Positions 7,984 through 16,948 of a DNA stretch of 64,000 nt are shown here, piece by piece (positions within the stretch are counted from its first letter, which is position 1; the number at the start of each line of letters is the position of its first letter). A program made the translations under genes and the position numbers. Source of the DNA: Gammaproteobacteria bacterium (lineage in GTDB: Bacteria; Pseudomonadota; Gammaproteobacteria; Burkholderiales; Burkholderiaceae_C); assembly GCA_018815325.1 (NCBI GenBank), contig JAHIYE010000014.1:186001-250000 (forward strand). The letters run 5' to 3'. The notes beneath the pieces were generated by a model. The model worked only from the letters and a program-made list of their open reading frames with translations, was not told where the DNA came from and searched no databases.

Positions 7984-8835
7984 ATGGACTGGGGTGACAT
8001 CAAGATCTTTCTGGCGGTGGCAAGGGCGGGGTCGCTGGGCGGAGCGGCCCGTCTGACCGGGCAATCCCAGCCGACCATGGGCCGCAGGCTGAAGGTGCTG
8101 GAACGCGAGGTCGGACATGCGCTGTTCCAGCGCGGGCCTGACGGCTTCGTCTTGACGACGGAAGGCGCCGCAGTTCTGTCGCATTCAGAACGAATGGAAG
8201 AAGAGGCCCTAGCCTTCGAGCGGCAACTTGCCGGGCAGGATCGTCAGTTGGAGGGCTTGATTCGAGTTTCATCCTCGGACTGGTTCGGCGCGCACATCCT
8301 GACGCCCATCTTCGCGGAGTTTGTGCAGCGCCATCCACAGGTGACCGTCGAACTGATCACGGACGCCCGCCTGTTCAGCCTCGCGCGCCGCGAGGCTGAT
8401 CTGGTCTTTCGCATCAGGCCGTTCGAGGAAGCCGACGTCGTCCAGCGCAAGGCGACCCATGTCGACTATCGCGTGTACCGGGCCCAGGGCAGCTCGATTC
8501 CGGTAACCGGTGACGGTGAGGGGGTCGCCTTGATCACGCTCGACGCCGCATTCCAGGATTTTCCGGATTCGAAATGGCTGAGGAAGCGGCTGCCGGAGGC
8601 TCGCATTGCGTTCGGCAGCAACAGCCGCGACGCTCAAGCCCGGATGTGCGCAGCGGGCATTGGCCTGGCCGTGCTACCCGCACCGTTGGGGGACGCGTTC
8701 CCCGGCCTGGAGGCGGTGGATCTCGGCGAAGCGCCGCCCGGGCGAGACGTGTGGGTGGGCTTCCACCGGGACTTGCGACGACTCGGACGATTGCGCGCGT
8801 TGGTCGACATAACACTCGAGAAGTTGGCCGCCTGA
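7984..8835 (+). CDS. LysR-family transcriptional regulator
   Basis: 283 residues. The N-terminal winged helix is standard: MDWGDIKIFLAVARAGSLGGAARLTG followed by QPTMGRRLKVLEREVG. A substrate-binding domain follows (from about residue 90, IRVSSSDWFGAHILTPIF). LysR proteins usually activate a divergent gene, here the quinone oxidoreductase at 6846-7880, upon binding a small effector. The effector cannot be predicted from sequence. The start is the ATG giving the family N-terminus. Confidence 0.88.
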   Translation: MDWGDIKIFLAVARAGSLGGAARLTGQSQPTMGRRLKVLEREVGHALFQRGPDGFVLTTEGAAVLSHSERMEEEALAFERQLAGQDRQLEGLIRVSSSDWFGAHILTPIFAEFVQRHPQVTVELITDARLFSLARREADLVFRIRPFEEADVVQRKATHVDYRVYRAQGSSIPVTGDGEGVALITLDAAFQDFPDSKWLRKRLPEARIAFGSNSRDAQARMCAAGIGLAVLPAPLGDAFPGLEAVDLGEAPPGRDVWVGFHRDLRRLGRLRALVDITLEKLAA

Positions 8836-8953
8836 AGGAGATGAATCGGACCGTTCCGGCAGTCTCGACTGGTGCTGTCGACAGTGAAACGCCTGGGCTT
8901 TTCCTGCATGCTGTGCCACCACAAGCATTGCTTCCGAAGTCAGGCATCAGCTA

Positions 8954-9415
8954 TCAGCTGAACCACTCCGGGAAAATTTTGCCCGCATGTGAAACAGCTT
9001 GGTCTGCTATGTGGGACAGCCATCGAACGTCCCGGTCTTCGATACTGTCTATCGCTTCTGTGGTCGCTGTAGCCAGCAGTTTTCTCGACGTCAACACGAG
9101 GTCGCGTTCAGTGGCGGGCATGAGCAACATGTCCAATCCAAGGCGAACGACAAGTTCTTTTTGCCCTTCTTTACCCACAGGTAACAGGCCATGAAGGTAC
9201 ATGGTGCCGAGGCAAAGCGAATAGATGCCATCATGGGCGATGAAGTACCGGCCGCTCGCGGCGCGGCTCGGGCTCTGGGCCCCGCGCAATGAAAAAACGG
9301 CATTGCTTAAAAATCGAACAGCGCTGTAGTCGTTAAACCGCACTTTTTTGAGCTGTTTGCTCCAGGTGAGCAGCTCCAATTGCCGAGTCGGCTGTCGTAA
9401 CAATGAGGTTTCCAT
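8954..9415 (-). CDS. Hypothetical protein
   Basis: The start at 9415 is chosen because GGAGAAACATAC precedes it; the frame is open further to 9595 but without a good ribosome binding site. The product has 153 residues (METSLLRQPTRQLELLTWSK ...) with a glycine/leucine-rich centre (GIYSLCLGTMYLHGLLPVG) and a mostly helical C-terminal part. No domain is recognised and no neighbour points to a role. The 290 bases upstream (9416-9706) hold a T-rich stretch and a weak hairpin (9502-9518), nothing else. Confidence 0.5.
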   Translation of the reverse strand: METSLLRQPTRQLELLTWSKQLKKVRFNDYSAVRFLSNAVFSLRGAQSPSRAASGRYFIAHDGIYSLCLGTMYLHGLLPVGKEGQKELVVRLGLDMLLMPATERDLVLTSRKLLATATTEAIDSIEDRDVRWLSHIADQAVSHAGKIFPEWFS

Positions 9416-9706
9416 GTATGTTTCTCCAATTGGATATCGCATGTAACTGTTATCGACATGCAGCCTCTTTACTGGAACGCAGGATCCCCTCGTTTTTCCG
9501 GCTTTAGTGTTCCTAAAGTTGTTTGTTTTTTTGCCGACATGCATCGTTGCCGGCATCTGCGTTTTTTGTGAGAGCACGGTCAAAAGCCCAGGCAACCTTT
9601 ATTTCGACGTTGCCGCAGATTCGACGTCAACCGCAAGGTCTCGCAGGGGGGATTTCAAAGCCCTATGCGTCCCCTGACGGGTTCCGGCAGGCCTGATCCC
9701 AGTGGA

Positions 9707-10987
9707 TCACTGCAGGCGAAGTAGCAGCTCCAGGGTCGGATAGCCGTCCTCGTGCAGGCCCAGGCTGTGCTGGTATTGGCGAACACCGCGTCGCGTCGCT
9801 GGGCCCATCATGCCGTCGGGGGGGCCGCTGTCAAAGCCACGTGCGTTCAGCGCCGTTTGCAGCGCCAGCATCTGGCTGCGCGTCAGTGCTTGCAACTCGC
9901 GCGGCCAGGCTGCCTGCACCGCAGGGCCGCCAGCCAGCCTTTGCGCCAGCAGGCTGACGGCCAGCGCATAGCTGGTCGAGTTGTTGTAACGCAGGATCGT
10001 GCGGAAGTTAGGGCCGATCAGGAAGGCCGGTCCGCGCGCGCCGGCGGGGAGCAGGATCGCGCTGTCGGCCAGCGCCGGCAACGGCGTCATGTCCATTGAT
10101 TGCACGCCCTCATTCGCCCACGCGGCAGTGGGCTGCCGCGCATCAGCGTGCGCATAGTCGAATCCCGGCGGCAATCGCACCTCAAGCCCCCAGGGCTGGC
10201 TGGCTTGCCATCCAGCCCTTGCCAGGAAGTTGGCCGTAGAAGCCATCACATCGGCGACGCTACCCCAGATGTCGCGGCGGCCATCACCATCGGCATCGAC
10301 TGCATAGGCCAGAAAATTCGATGGCAGAAACTGCGTCTGGCCCATCGCGCCGGCCCAGGAGCCGATCATCCGTGTGCGGTCGATATCACCGTTTTGCAGG
10401 ATCTTGAGCGCTGCAAGCAACTGGCCACGTGCCCACGCCTCACGCCGCCCCTCGAAGCCGAGTGTCGCCAGGGCATCGATGGTCGGGATGTCACCCATGT
10501 TGTTGCCGAAATTGCTCTCCAGCCCCCAGATCGCGACAAGTACCTCAGCCGGGACGCCGTAGCGCGCGGCAATGGCACTGATCTCCGGCTGCAGTAGCAG
10601 CTTGTCCTGACCTCTGGAGATTCTCTGCTTCGACAGCGCGCTGTCGAGATAGTCCCATGCGGGGCGGGTGAACTCGGGTTGCCGTTGATCCAGCTCGATG
10701 ACGCGCGGCACAAAGCGAACAGTGTCGAATGCCATGTGGAGCGTTGCCTGATTGATTCCCGCTGCGCGTGCGTACATGCTGAACTCATCCACCCAGAAGG
10801 CAAACTTCTGGTCGTGGCTCATCTCGCCGGGTACGGTTGGCACTGGCTTGACCTCACCCGTCGACGGAGCCGGTAGCTCGGGGGTGGCCGGTGGTGCGGT
10901 GGTGCAAGCCGCAAGTGCGAGAACCATCAGCCATGCGGGAATGTGCCTGCAAAGCGCAGAAGAAGGGATATGGGGTGTTGCTTGCAT
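9707..10987 (-). CDS. Lytic murein transglycosylase, MltB-like lipoprotein
   Basis: 426 residues. The N-terminus carries a lipobox (LALAACTTA), so the protein is anchored to a membrane on the periplasmic side. The transglycosylase domain shows FAFWVDEFSMYARAAGI, the catalytic glutamate region VAIWGLESNFGNNMGDIPTIDALATLGFEGRR, and GSWAGAMGQTQFLPSNF, all characteristic of the SLT_2/MltB family. A peptidoglycan-binding domain follows at the C-terminus (LTRSQMLALQTALNARGFDSGPPDGMMGPATRRGVRQYQ). It cleaves the glycan strands to 1,6-anhydro ends during wall turnover. It has no partner genes next to it. Confidence 0.9.
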   Translation of the reverse strand: MQATPHIPSSALCRHIPAWLMVLALAACTTAPPATPELPAPSTGEVKPVPTVPGEMSHDQKFAFWVDEFSMYARAAGINQATLHMAFDTVRFVPRVIELDQRQPEFTRPAWDYLDSALSKQRISRGQDKLLLQPEISAIAARYGVPAEVLVAIWGLESNFGNNMGDIPTIDALATLGFEGRREAWARGQLLAALKILQNGDIDRTRMIGSWAGAMGQTQFLPSNFLAYAVDADGDGRRDIWGSVADVMASTANFLARAGWQASQPWGLEVRLPPGFDYAHADARQPTAAWANEGVQSMDMTPLPALADSAILLPAGARGPAFLIGPNFRTILRYNNSTSYALAVSLLAQRLAGGPAVQAAWPRELQALTRSQMLALQTALNARGFDSGPPDGMMGPATRRGVRQYQHSLGLHEDGYPTLELLLRLQ

Positions 10988-11073
10988 TCCTGGTATTTTC
11001 GCCCGTCTCAGGCCCCGGCACCCATGAAAAGCAGCAAGTTGGTGGCAATGCGCTCTGCACCTAGAATGGCAGC

Positions 11074-12513
11074 ATGACTTACCCCAACACCCAACTCTTC
11101 ATCGCTGGCGAATGGCGTGATGCCGCTGATGGCAAAAGCCTCGCCGTGTTCAACCCCGCGACCGGCAAGGAAATCGGCCGTGTCGCACATGCCGGCATTG
11201 CCGATCTCGATCTGGCGCTGGCCGCCTCGCAAAAGGGCTTTGAGACCTGGCGTGACATGCCGGCGATTGAGCGGGCCAAGATCATGCGCAAGGCGGCCGG
11301 GTTGATGCGTGAGCGAGCTGCCGCCATTGCCGCACTGCTCACGCAAGAGCAGGGCAAGCCGCTGGTTGAAGCCAAGGGCGAAATCATGGCTGCGGCCGAA
11401 ATCATTGACTGGTTTGCAGACGAAGGCCAGCGCGTCTATGGCCGGATCGTGCCCTCACGCGGCAACCTGGCCATGCGTCAGATGGTGCTCAAGGATCCGG
11501 TAGGACCTGTCGCCGCATTCACGCCGTGGAACTTCCCCATCAATCAGGTCGTGCGCAAGATGGCCGCTGCGCTGGCGGCTGGCTGCTCCATGATTGTGAA
11601 AGCTGCTGAAGAAACTCCGGCTGCCCCTGCCGAGCTGATTCGGGCCTTTGCCGACGCGGGCACACCCGCTGGCGTGCTGGGCCTGGTGTATGGCAACCCG
11701 GCCGAGATATCCGGCTACCTGATTCCCCACCCCGTTATTCGCAAGATCACCTTCACCGGCTCGACGCCAGTGGGCAAGCAGTTGGCCGCACTGGCTGGCA
11801 AGCACATGAAACGCGTGACCATGGAACTCGGTGGCCATGCCCCGGTGATCGTGGCGGAGGACGCCGATGTGGCGCTGGCCGTCAAGACTGCGGGTGCCGC
11901 CAAGTTTCGCAACGCCGGTCAGGTGTGCATATCTCCGACGCGCTTTCTTGTGCACGAAAGCATCAAGAACGATTTTGCGGCGGCGCTGGTCAAGTACTCG
12001 CAAGGCCTGAAGGTAGGCGATGGCTCCGCCGAGGGCACGCAGATGGGCCCCCTGGCCAACCCTCGCCGCCTGACAGCCATGGCCGACCTCACGCAGGATG
12101 CGCTCAAGCATGGTGCGACGGTGGCACACGGCGGTGCGCGCATCGGCGACACGGGCAATTTCTGGCAGCCCACGGTGTTGATGGACGTACCGCTGGAAGC
12201 CAGGGTGTTCAATGACGAACCCTTTGGACCCATGGCCGCCATCCGTAGCTTCAACACGCTGGAAGAGGCCATCCAGGAGGCTAACCGCTTGCCTTATGGC
12301 TTGGCTGGTTATGCGTATACAAGCTCTCTCAAGAACGCCGATTTGCTTGCGCGCCGTGTGGAAGTCGGCATGTTGTGGATCAACATGCCTGCCATGCCTT
12401 CCGCTGAAATGCCGTTTGGCGGCATCAAGGATTCAGGCTACGGGTCTGAAGGCGGACCGGAGGCTGTGGAGGCCTACCTCAATACCCGTTCTGTGGCGGT
12501 AATGAACGTCTGA
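11074..12513 (+). CDS. NAD(P)-dependent succinate-semialdehyde dehydrogenase-type aldehyde dehydrogenase
   Basis: 479 residues. The aldehyde dehydrogenase signature residues are present: the cofactor loop [11 protein letters not shown], the general-base Glu in [13 protein letters not shown] and the nucleophile Cys in [12 protein letters not shown]. The sequence [24 protein letters not shown] and the C-terminal [16 protein letters not shown] fit the succinate-semialdehyde dehydrogenase/GabD branch. It oxidises an aldehyde to a carboxylic acid with NAD(P)+. No 4-aminobutyrate transaminase gene is near, so the substrate is uncertain. Confidence 0.85.
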   Translation: MTYPNTQLFIAGEWRDAADGKSLAVFNPATGKEIGRVAHAGIADLDLALAASQKGFETWRDMPAIERAKIMRKAAGLMRERAAAIAALLTQEQGKPLVEAKGEIMAAAEIIDWFADEGQRVYGRIVPSRGNLAMRQMVLKDPVGPVAAFTPWNFPINQVVRKMAAALAAGCSMIVKAAEETPAAPAELIRAFADAGTPAGVLGLVYGNPAEISGYLIPHPVIRKITFTGSTPVGKQLAALAGKHMKRVTMELGGHAPVIVAEDADVALAVKTAGAAKFRNAGQVCISPTRFLVHESIKNDFAAALVKYSQGLKVGDGSAEGTQMGPLANPRRLTAMADLTQDALKHGATVAHGGARIGDTGNFWQPTVLMDVPLEARVFNDEPFGPMAAIRSFNTLEEAIQEANRLPYGLAGYAYTSSLKNADLLARRVEVGMLWINMPAMPSAEMPFGGIKDSGYGSEGGPEAVEAYLNTRSVAVMNV

Positions 12514-12601
12514 TAAGGGCGTTCCTCTGTCGGCGCCCAGCCTGTGGCTGGCAGCAATGGGCATCAGCAGGCAACAAGCTTGCCCTGCCCATCAGGGGGC
12601 G

Positions 12602-13054
12602 TCAGGCTTTTTTATCAGCCTGTGCGGCCACGAGCTTACGCACCCGCTCCAGCCGCTGACGCACCTCGCCAGCCACCACTGCAATCTCGGGTTGTTTGGT
12701 GAGTTGCAAGACAGCAACCGGGTCCATGAAGCTGACGGTGACGGAGTTGTCAGGGTCCTGTCGAACCACCACATTGCAGGGCAGCAGCAGTCCGATGTCG
12801 GGCTCTGCCGTGATGGCGCGATGAGCCAGGGGCGGATTGCAGGCACCCAGGATGCGATAGGCGGGCACGTCGATGTTGAGCTTGGCTTTCATCGTGGCCT
12901 GCACATCGATGTCGGTGAGTACACCAAAGCCCTCGGTTTTCAGCGCTTCAATGGTTTGTGTGATCGTGGTCGCGAAGTCGGCCTGTTTGAGGTTGACGCT
13001 AAAACCATAAGAGACATCATTGGCTGCAGAGTGGGCGGTTGGTTCGGTTTTCAT
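12602..13054 (-). CDS. DUF302 domain protein
   Basis: The start at 13054 is supported by GGAG seven bases upstream. The product has 150 residues of the DUF302 family: YGFSVNLKQADFATTITQTIEALKTEGFGVLTDIDV at the front, then GACNPPLAHRAITAEPDIGLLLPCNVVV and SVTVSFMDPVAVL. DUF302 proteins often sit beside sulfur- or copper-responsive CsoR-family systems. The operator array 140 bases upstream (13195-13228) fits such control. The biochemical role is unknown. Confidence 0.85.
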   Translation of the reverse strand: MKTEPTAHSAANDVSYGFSVNLKQADFATTITQTIEALKTEGFGVLTDIDVQATMKAKLNIDVPAYRILGACNPPLAHRAITAEPDIGLLLPCNVVVRQDPDNSVTVSFMDPVAVLQLTKQPEIAVVAGEVRQRLERVRKLVAAQADKKA

Positions 13055-13194
13055 GTGGGACTCCAAGGTGAGCGCAGGTGCCGGGCATCCTGCAAAAAAT
13101 GCGGCGTTCAAGGGCTGCCTGCCAATAGCTTGGGTCTGGTTGGAGGAAATTCAACACCCGCCAGCGGCATTGTTCAGCGCTATGGGACTTACTA

Positions 13195-13228
13195 TACCCC
13201 GGTATACCCCCTGGGGTTTTATGGGGTA
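13195..13228. promoter_or_regulatory. CsoR/CstR-like operator array upstream of the DUF302 gene
   Basis: Four half sites are arranged symmetrically: TACCCC (13195-13200), 4-base gap, TACCCC (13205-13210), 2-base gap, GGGGTT (13213-13218), 4-base gap, GGGGTA (13223-13228). CsoR-family repressors (CsoR, CstR, RcnR, FrmR) use C/G tracts flanked by AT in this way, and DUF302 genes are frequent members of such regulons. No csoR-type gene is in the window. Confidence 0.5.
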
Positions 13229-13264
13229 ATGGCGTGGTGACCAGGCGGGCATTTCCCCTGCCAT

Positions 13265-14146
13265 TTACCCCTGTGTCGGATCGGCCAGGATGACGCGCAA
13301 GCGCTCCAGCACTTCGGGGGCCATGGCCTCGGGTTGTGTGACAAGTGAGGTGCGCAAGGCCGTGTGCGCATCCGAAGGCGGCATCTCACGGCCCAGGATG
13401 CGGATGGCTTCGGCTGCAATCTTCTGCGCATGCTCGGCGTTCTTCATCAGATTGGCAATCGCCGAGCTGGCCGTCACATGCGCTTCCCGCGGGTGCCAGC
13501 AGTCATAGTCGGTCACCATCGTGAGCGTGGCGTAGGCCATCTGGGCTTCGCGGGCCAGCTTGGCTTCAGGCATGTTGGTCATGCCGATCACCTTGGCGCC
13601 CATGCTGCGGTACCAGTTGGATTCGGCCAGGGTGGAGAACTGGGGCCCTTCGATGCAGACATAGGTGCCACCACGGTGAATAGCGATAGCCTGTTCCGGG
13701 TGAGCATCAGCCACAGCGCGCGCCAGCACGCTGGACAGATGGGGGCAGACCGGGTGAGCCATGGAGGCATGCGCGACAGCACCATCGCCAAAGAAGCTGC
13801 TGATGCGGCGTCGGGTCAGGTCGATGAACTGGTCAGGCAGCACCATGTCGAGAGGCTTGATTTCTTCGCTCAGCGAACCCACGGCAGATAGCGATATGAG
13901 GTAGCGCACCCCCAGCTGCTTGAGCGCATGGATGTTCGCCCGGTACGGCAACTCGGACGGAATGAGTCGATGGCCCCGGCCATGCCGGGCCAGAAATGCG
14001 ACGGGCACACCATGGACATGGCCAGTCACCACCACGTCCGACGGTTGGCCATAAGGGGTGTCCAGCGCATGTTCCTGGGCATCCTGCAAGGCCTCCATGT
14101 GATAGAGGCCGCTGCCGCCAATGACGCCGATCAAAGCTTTCTGCAT
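13265..14146 (-). CDS. mtnP: S-methyl-5'-thioadenosine phosphorylase
   Basis: 293 residues, family length. MTAP cleaves methylthioadenosine with phosphate to adenine and 5-methylthioribose-1-phosphate. The sequence shows the family start IGVIGGSGLY, the phosphate loop (RHGRGHRLIPSELPYRANIHALK), SAVGSL, GMTNMPEAKLARE and TDYDCW; the two aspartates in the last motif mark 6-aminopurine specificity. It lies alone on the minus strand and starts 40 bases after a motif (14186-14212) shared with the arsenosugar and bufferin operons. This makes a second role plausible, the cleavage of an arsenic-containing 5'-deoxyadenosine derivative, but that is inference. Confidence 0.9.
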   Translation of the reverse strand: MQKALIGVIGGSGLYHMEALQDAQEHALDTPYGQPSDVVVTGHVHGVPVAFLARHGRGHRLIPSELPYRANIHALKQLGVRYLISLSAVGSLSEEIKPLDMVLPDQFIDLTRRRISSFFGDGAVAHASMAHPVCPHLSSVLARAVADAHPEQAIAIHRGGTYVCIEGPQFSTLAESNWYRSMGAKVIGMTNMPEAKLAREAQMAYATLTMVTDYDCWHPREAHVTASSAIANLMKNAEHAQKIAAEAIRILGREMPPSDAHTALRTSLVTQPEAMAPEVLERLRVILADPTQG

Positions 14147-14185
14147 GTCGATACCTTATTCTTGAGTGAAACACCATTGCACGTT

Positions 14186-14212
14186 GTCGTGAGACGTGCA
14201 CTGTCTCTTACA
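14186..14212 (-). promoter_or_regulatory. Predicted ECF-type promoter of mtnP
   Basis: On the minus strand TGTAAG (14212-14207) and CGAC (14189-14186) are 23 bases apart from start to start. The same pair with the same distance stands before the divergent flavoprotein gene, bufA and arsS. The predicted start of transcription is near 14179, about 33 bases before the mtnP ATG. An inverted repeat TGCACGT/ACGTGCA (14178-14184, 14194-14200) overlaps the element. Confidence 0.6.
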
Positions 14213-14229
14213 AGCCCCATCATGGCGCA

Positions 14230-14256
14230 TGTAAGAAGCGAGGTAGCTCGTGCGAC
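14230..14256 (+). promoter_or_regulatory. Predicted ECF-type promoter of the flavoprotein gene
   Basis: TGTAAG (14230-14235) and CGAC (14253-14256), 23 bases apart from start to start, point to the flavoprotein gene at 14421. The sequence is back to back with the mtnP promoter. The leader would be about 155 bases long and contains a 36-codon reading frame (14299-14409). Confidence 0.6.
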
Positions 14257-14420
14257 TGTGCCTGGAGATATTGATTGTTTTATAAAACTGTACTTGCCAT
14301 GCCCATCACCCTGGTGCGTTCTAGTCTGCTGAAGCGGATCGTATCGGAGATGCGCCGGCCCTCCGAAGCTGGGGTCATGCCTGTCCTGTTGCCGTGGTGC
14401 GTGCGGTGAGCGGGCCGGGC

Positions 14421-15539
14421 ATGAAGCGACTGGTGCTGGTCGGTGGAGGGCATGCGCATCTGTCGGTGTTGCAGGCTTTTGCCAACAGGCGTCCGACAGG
14501 GGTAGAGCTTGTCCTGATCACGCCATCGGCTTACCAGAACTACTCAGGCATGTTGCCGGGTTGGATTTCGGGTCATTACATGCAAAAAGATTGCCGCATC
14601 GATCTGGCACATCTTGTGGCCGCGTCGGGCGCGCAGCTGGTGCTGGACCACGTCGTGGGCATGGACCCGGTCAAGCGCATCGTCCACCTGTCAGGAGGGC
14701 AGCACATGAAGTATGACTGGCTGTCGCTCGATGTGGGCAGTGAAACCAACACCAGCGGACTGGAGGGCCTGGGCGCGAAGCTCTTGCCGGCCAAACCCTT
14801 GGACAATTTTTTCTCCGCCTGGCCTCAAGTGCTCGCAGAGGCCAGGGCTTCAAAAGCTTACCGCCTGGTCGTCGTGGGGGCGGGGGCGGCAGGTGTCGAG
14901 ATCGCGCTGGCCGTGCGCTATGCCTTCCAGCGCATGGGCGTAGAGGGCGCGGTTGACCTCGTGGCCTCCGAGTCGGGCATGTTGCAGGGGCATTCGAAAC
15001 GCGTGCAGGACCGAATTCGGCGCTTTGCCGAGCGGGCGGGGCTGGGCCTGCATTTTCAGCGGGGCGTTGGCGTGTCGGACGGTTTGATGCTGGCGGATGG
15101 TCATCTGCTGAGGGCCAACCGGGTGATCGCTGCTACCGGAGCGCGCCCGGCGGAATGGCTCAGGCTGTCAGGCCTGGCACTGGATGCCGATGGCTACGTG
15201 CGGGTGGATCAGCATCACTGCAGTGTTTCGCATCCCCGGGTGTTTGCTGCTGGCGATGTGTGTGCCCGACAGGATGTGCGCATGGAGCGCTCAGGCGTGC
15301 ATGCCGTGCACGCAGGACCGGTGCTGGCAGACAACCTGCTGGCCATGCTGGCTGGGGGCAGCCTGCGACCTTATACGCCCAAGAGAAGCTCCTTGTACCT
15401 GATGGCCTGTGGTCCGAGGTATGCGGTTGCATCGTGGGGTCAATGGTCGGCAGAGGGCAGCTGGGTCTGGCGCTGGAAGGACTGGATCGACCGCGGCTTC
15501 ATTCGGCGATTTTCGCTGTCAAGGGCCATATCGCGCTAG
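14421..15539 (+). CDS. FAD-dependent pyridine nucleotide-disulfide oxidoreductase, SelD-N-terminal type
   Basis: 372 residues from the ATG at 14421; the frame is open from a GTG at 14394, but the FAD motif KRLVLVGGGHAHLSVLQAF should stand at the very N-terminus. A second nucleotide-binding motif is VVVGAGAAGVEIALAV, and HPRVFAAGDVCA is the C-terminal FAD contact. The start, including TPSAYQNYSGMLPGWISGHY, is characteristic of the TIGR03169 group, whose members are often fused to selenophosphate synthetase (SelD). No SelD part is present. Substrate unknown. Because it shares its promoter motif with arsS and bufA it is probably part of that response. ArsS relatives are sometimes selenoproteins, which fits the group but proves nothing. 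Confidence 0.8.
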   Translation: MKRLVLVGGGHAHLSVLQAFANRRPTGVELVLITPSAYQNYSGMLPGWISGHYMQKDCRIDLAHLVAASGAQLVLDHVVGMDPVKRIVHLSGGQHMKYDWLSLDVGSETNTSGLEGLGAKLLPAKPLDNFFSAWPQVLAEARASKAYRLVVVGAGAAGVEIALAVRYAFQRMGVEGAVDLVASESGMLQGHSKRVQDRIRRFAERAGLGLHFQRGVGVSDGLMLADGHLLRANRVIAATGARPAEWLRLSGLALDADGYVRVDQHHCSVSHPRVFAAGDVCARQDVRMERSGVHAVHAGPVLADNLLAMLAGGSLRPYTPKRSSLYLMACGPRYAVASWGQWSAEGSWVWRWKDWIDRGFIRRFSLSRAISR

Positions 15540-15657
15540 GGCAATGACATGCTGGGAGGGCAGCAGCTGATCGAGCCGTGAAGCCAGGATGGGCTGGGCA
15601 AGCGCTGCGGTATCTCGAGATGAATGACTATCCTGGAAACGAGATCACAAGACCACC

Positions 15658-16185
15658 TCAGCCAAGACGACGTGCAATCAGATGGTCTACCGAGAACCTG
15701 CCCGGTCCGCGTGCCATCAGGTACAGCAACACGGCTGCCCACACGCCATGGGTGGGGTAGGCGCCCGGGTAAACAAAAACCTGGATCGTCATCGTCATCA
15801 CCAGCAGGGCCAGAGCCGAGAAGCGGGTGGCCAGACCCAGCAGGATCAGGATGGGAAAGAAATGCTCGGCAAATGCCGCCATCGTGGCAGCTAACTCGGG
15901 GGGGACTAGCGGCAACTGGTACTCGTACTGGAAGAGCGAGACCACGGAGTCTGACAGCTTGGGCCAAGCCAGTGTGAACTCGCCATTGACGAGGTCGATG
16001 GCGATGCCCTGAATCTTGGTTTGACCAGATTTCCAGAAAACCGCTGCAATCGAAAAGCGGGCCACGAATGCGATGAGCGAGTTTGGTATCTGTGCACAGA
16101 GGCGGGTGAAGGTGTTGACCAGGGCCGTGGCCGACAAGCCATGGTTGTGTGGCATGGCGTGTTGTGTATCAGTGCGTGTGGTCAT
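15658..16185 (-). CDS. DoxX family membrane protein of the bufferin operon
   Basis: The start at 16185 has GGGAG just upstream and lies in the end of the DUF2063 gene (17-bp overlap). The product has 175 residues with about four membrane segments (SLIAFVARFSIAAVFWKSGQTKI, MAAFAEHFFPILILLGLATRF, LALLVMTMTIQVFV, WAAVLLYLMARGP), the DoxX layout. DoxX proteins are common last genes in DUF2282-DUF692-DUF2063 operons, where they are thought to be a membrane redox partner. It is the promoter-distal gene here and converges on the flavoprotein gene. Confidence 0.82.
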   Translation of the reverse strand: MTTRTDTQHAMPHNHGLSATALVNTFTRLCAQIPNSLIAFVARFSIAAVFWKSGQTKIQGIAIDLVNGEFTLAWPKLSDSVVSLFQYEYQLPLVPPELAATMAAFAEHFFPILILLGLATRFSALALLVMTMTIQVFVYPGAYPTHGVWAAVLLYLMARGPGRFSVDHLIARRLG

Positions 16186-16948
16186 TTTTTTCTCCCGTGC
16201 GAATGTGGGTGATAAGTTGGAGACGAAGCAGCAGGCCCATCGCGGTGGCCAGATCAAACTCACCATGGGAAGCCGCCGTACCGACGGCTTCCAGCAGGCA
16301 ATGGCCTTGTTGAAGGGAGCAGATGAACAGGCTGACTGCCTCAGACAGTTCCATCGTCTCGACATCCAGTCCGTTTCTGTAAACCAGAGCGTTTTGTGGC
16401 GCTGATGGATCCACCTCGGCTATGTCCATTACGCCCTGATGTGCAGCCCAAAGGGAATAGATGGCAAATGGGGAGCGGACGAGACTGACGGACGGGTGTA
16501 TATCGAGCCTCAGGCTCAGCAGCAGGTCCGGGTCAGTCAGGGCTTGTTGCAATGCTTCGGGCTCAACGGGCCATGCGTCTGCTGCGTGATAGGCCTGGGC
16601 GCGGGCAATTTCCAGTCGAGACACATCCGGCAGATAGGGCACAGAGGCTGCAGGTGTGAAGGACTCGACAAAGCCAGGGAAGCCCTGCCCCATGGTGGCC
16701 AGCAGGCGGGAGCGTGGCGGATGGTTCTGCACATAAGCCCTGGCCATGGCCCGAAAGAACGCCTCGCCAACCAGCGCCTGCGTGACAGGGAAGCTGTCTG
16801 CCAGTGCGTCGATCAAGGAGACGACCACATTGTTGCGGTACACCGCGAACCGGGCAGCCGGATGCGAACCGTTCCATGTCTTCAGGCCCATGGGCAGTGG
16901 TCGCTCAGGGTCGAGCAAGGCTTGCGCAAAGTCAGCCCTGGCGTTCAT
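16169..16948 (-). CDS. bufC: DUF2063 protein, BufC/MbnC-like partner
   Basis: 259 residues. The N-terminal DUF2063 domain is clear: [18 protein letters not shown], then [32 protein letters not shown] and [24 protein letters not shown]. In bufferin and methanobactin-type systems this protein forms a complex with the DUF692 enzyme and helps it bind the precursor peptide. Its ATG overlaps the DUF692 stop by ATGA, and it overlaps DoxX by 17 bp, so all four genes form one tightly coupled operon. Confidence 0.85.
   Translation of the reverse strand: MNARADFAQALLDPERPLPMGLKTWNGSHPAARFAVYRNNVVVSLIDALADSFPVTQALVGEAFFRAMARAYVQNHPPRSRLLATMGQGFPGFVESFTPAASVPYLPDVSRLEIARAQAYHAADAWPVEPEALQQALTDPDLLLSLRLDIHPSVSLVRSPFAIYSLWAAHQGVMDIAEVDPSAPQNALVYRNGLDVETMELSEAVSLFICSLQQGHCLLEAVGTAASHGEFDLATAMGLLLRLQLITHIRTGEKNDHTH

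Noticed and set aside
12514-12601. Terminator between the aldehyde dehydrogenase and DUF302 genes
   Set aside because: A hairpin with a bulge exists (about 12563-12595), but no clear T-run that is not part of coding sequence.
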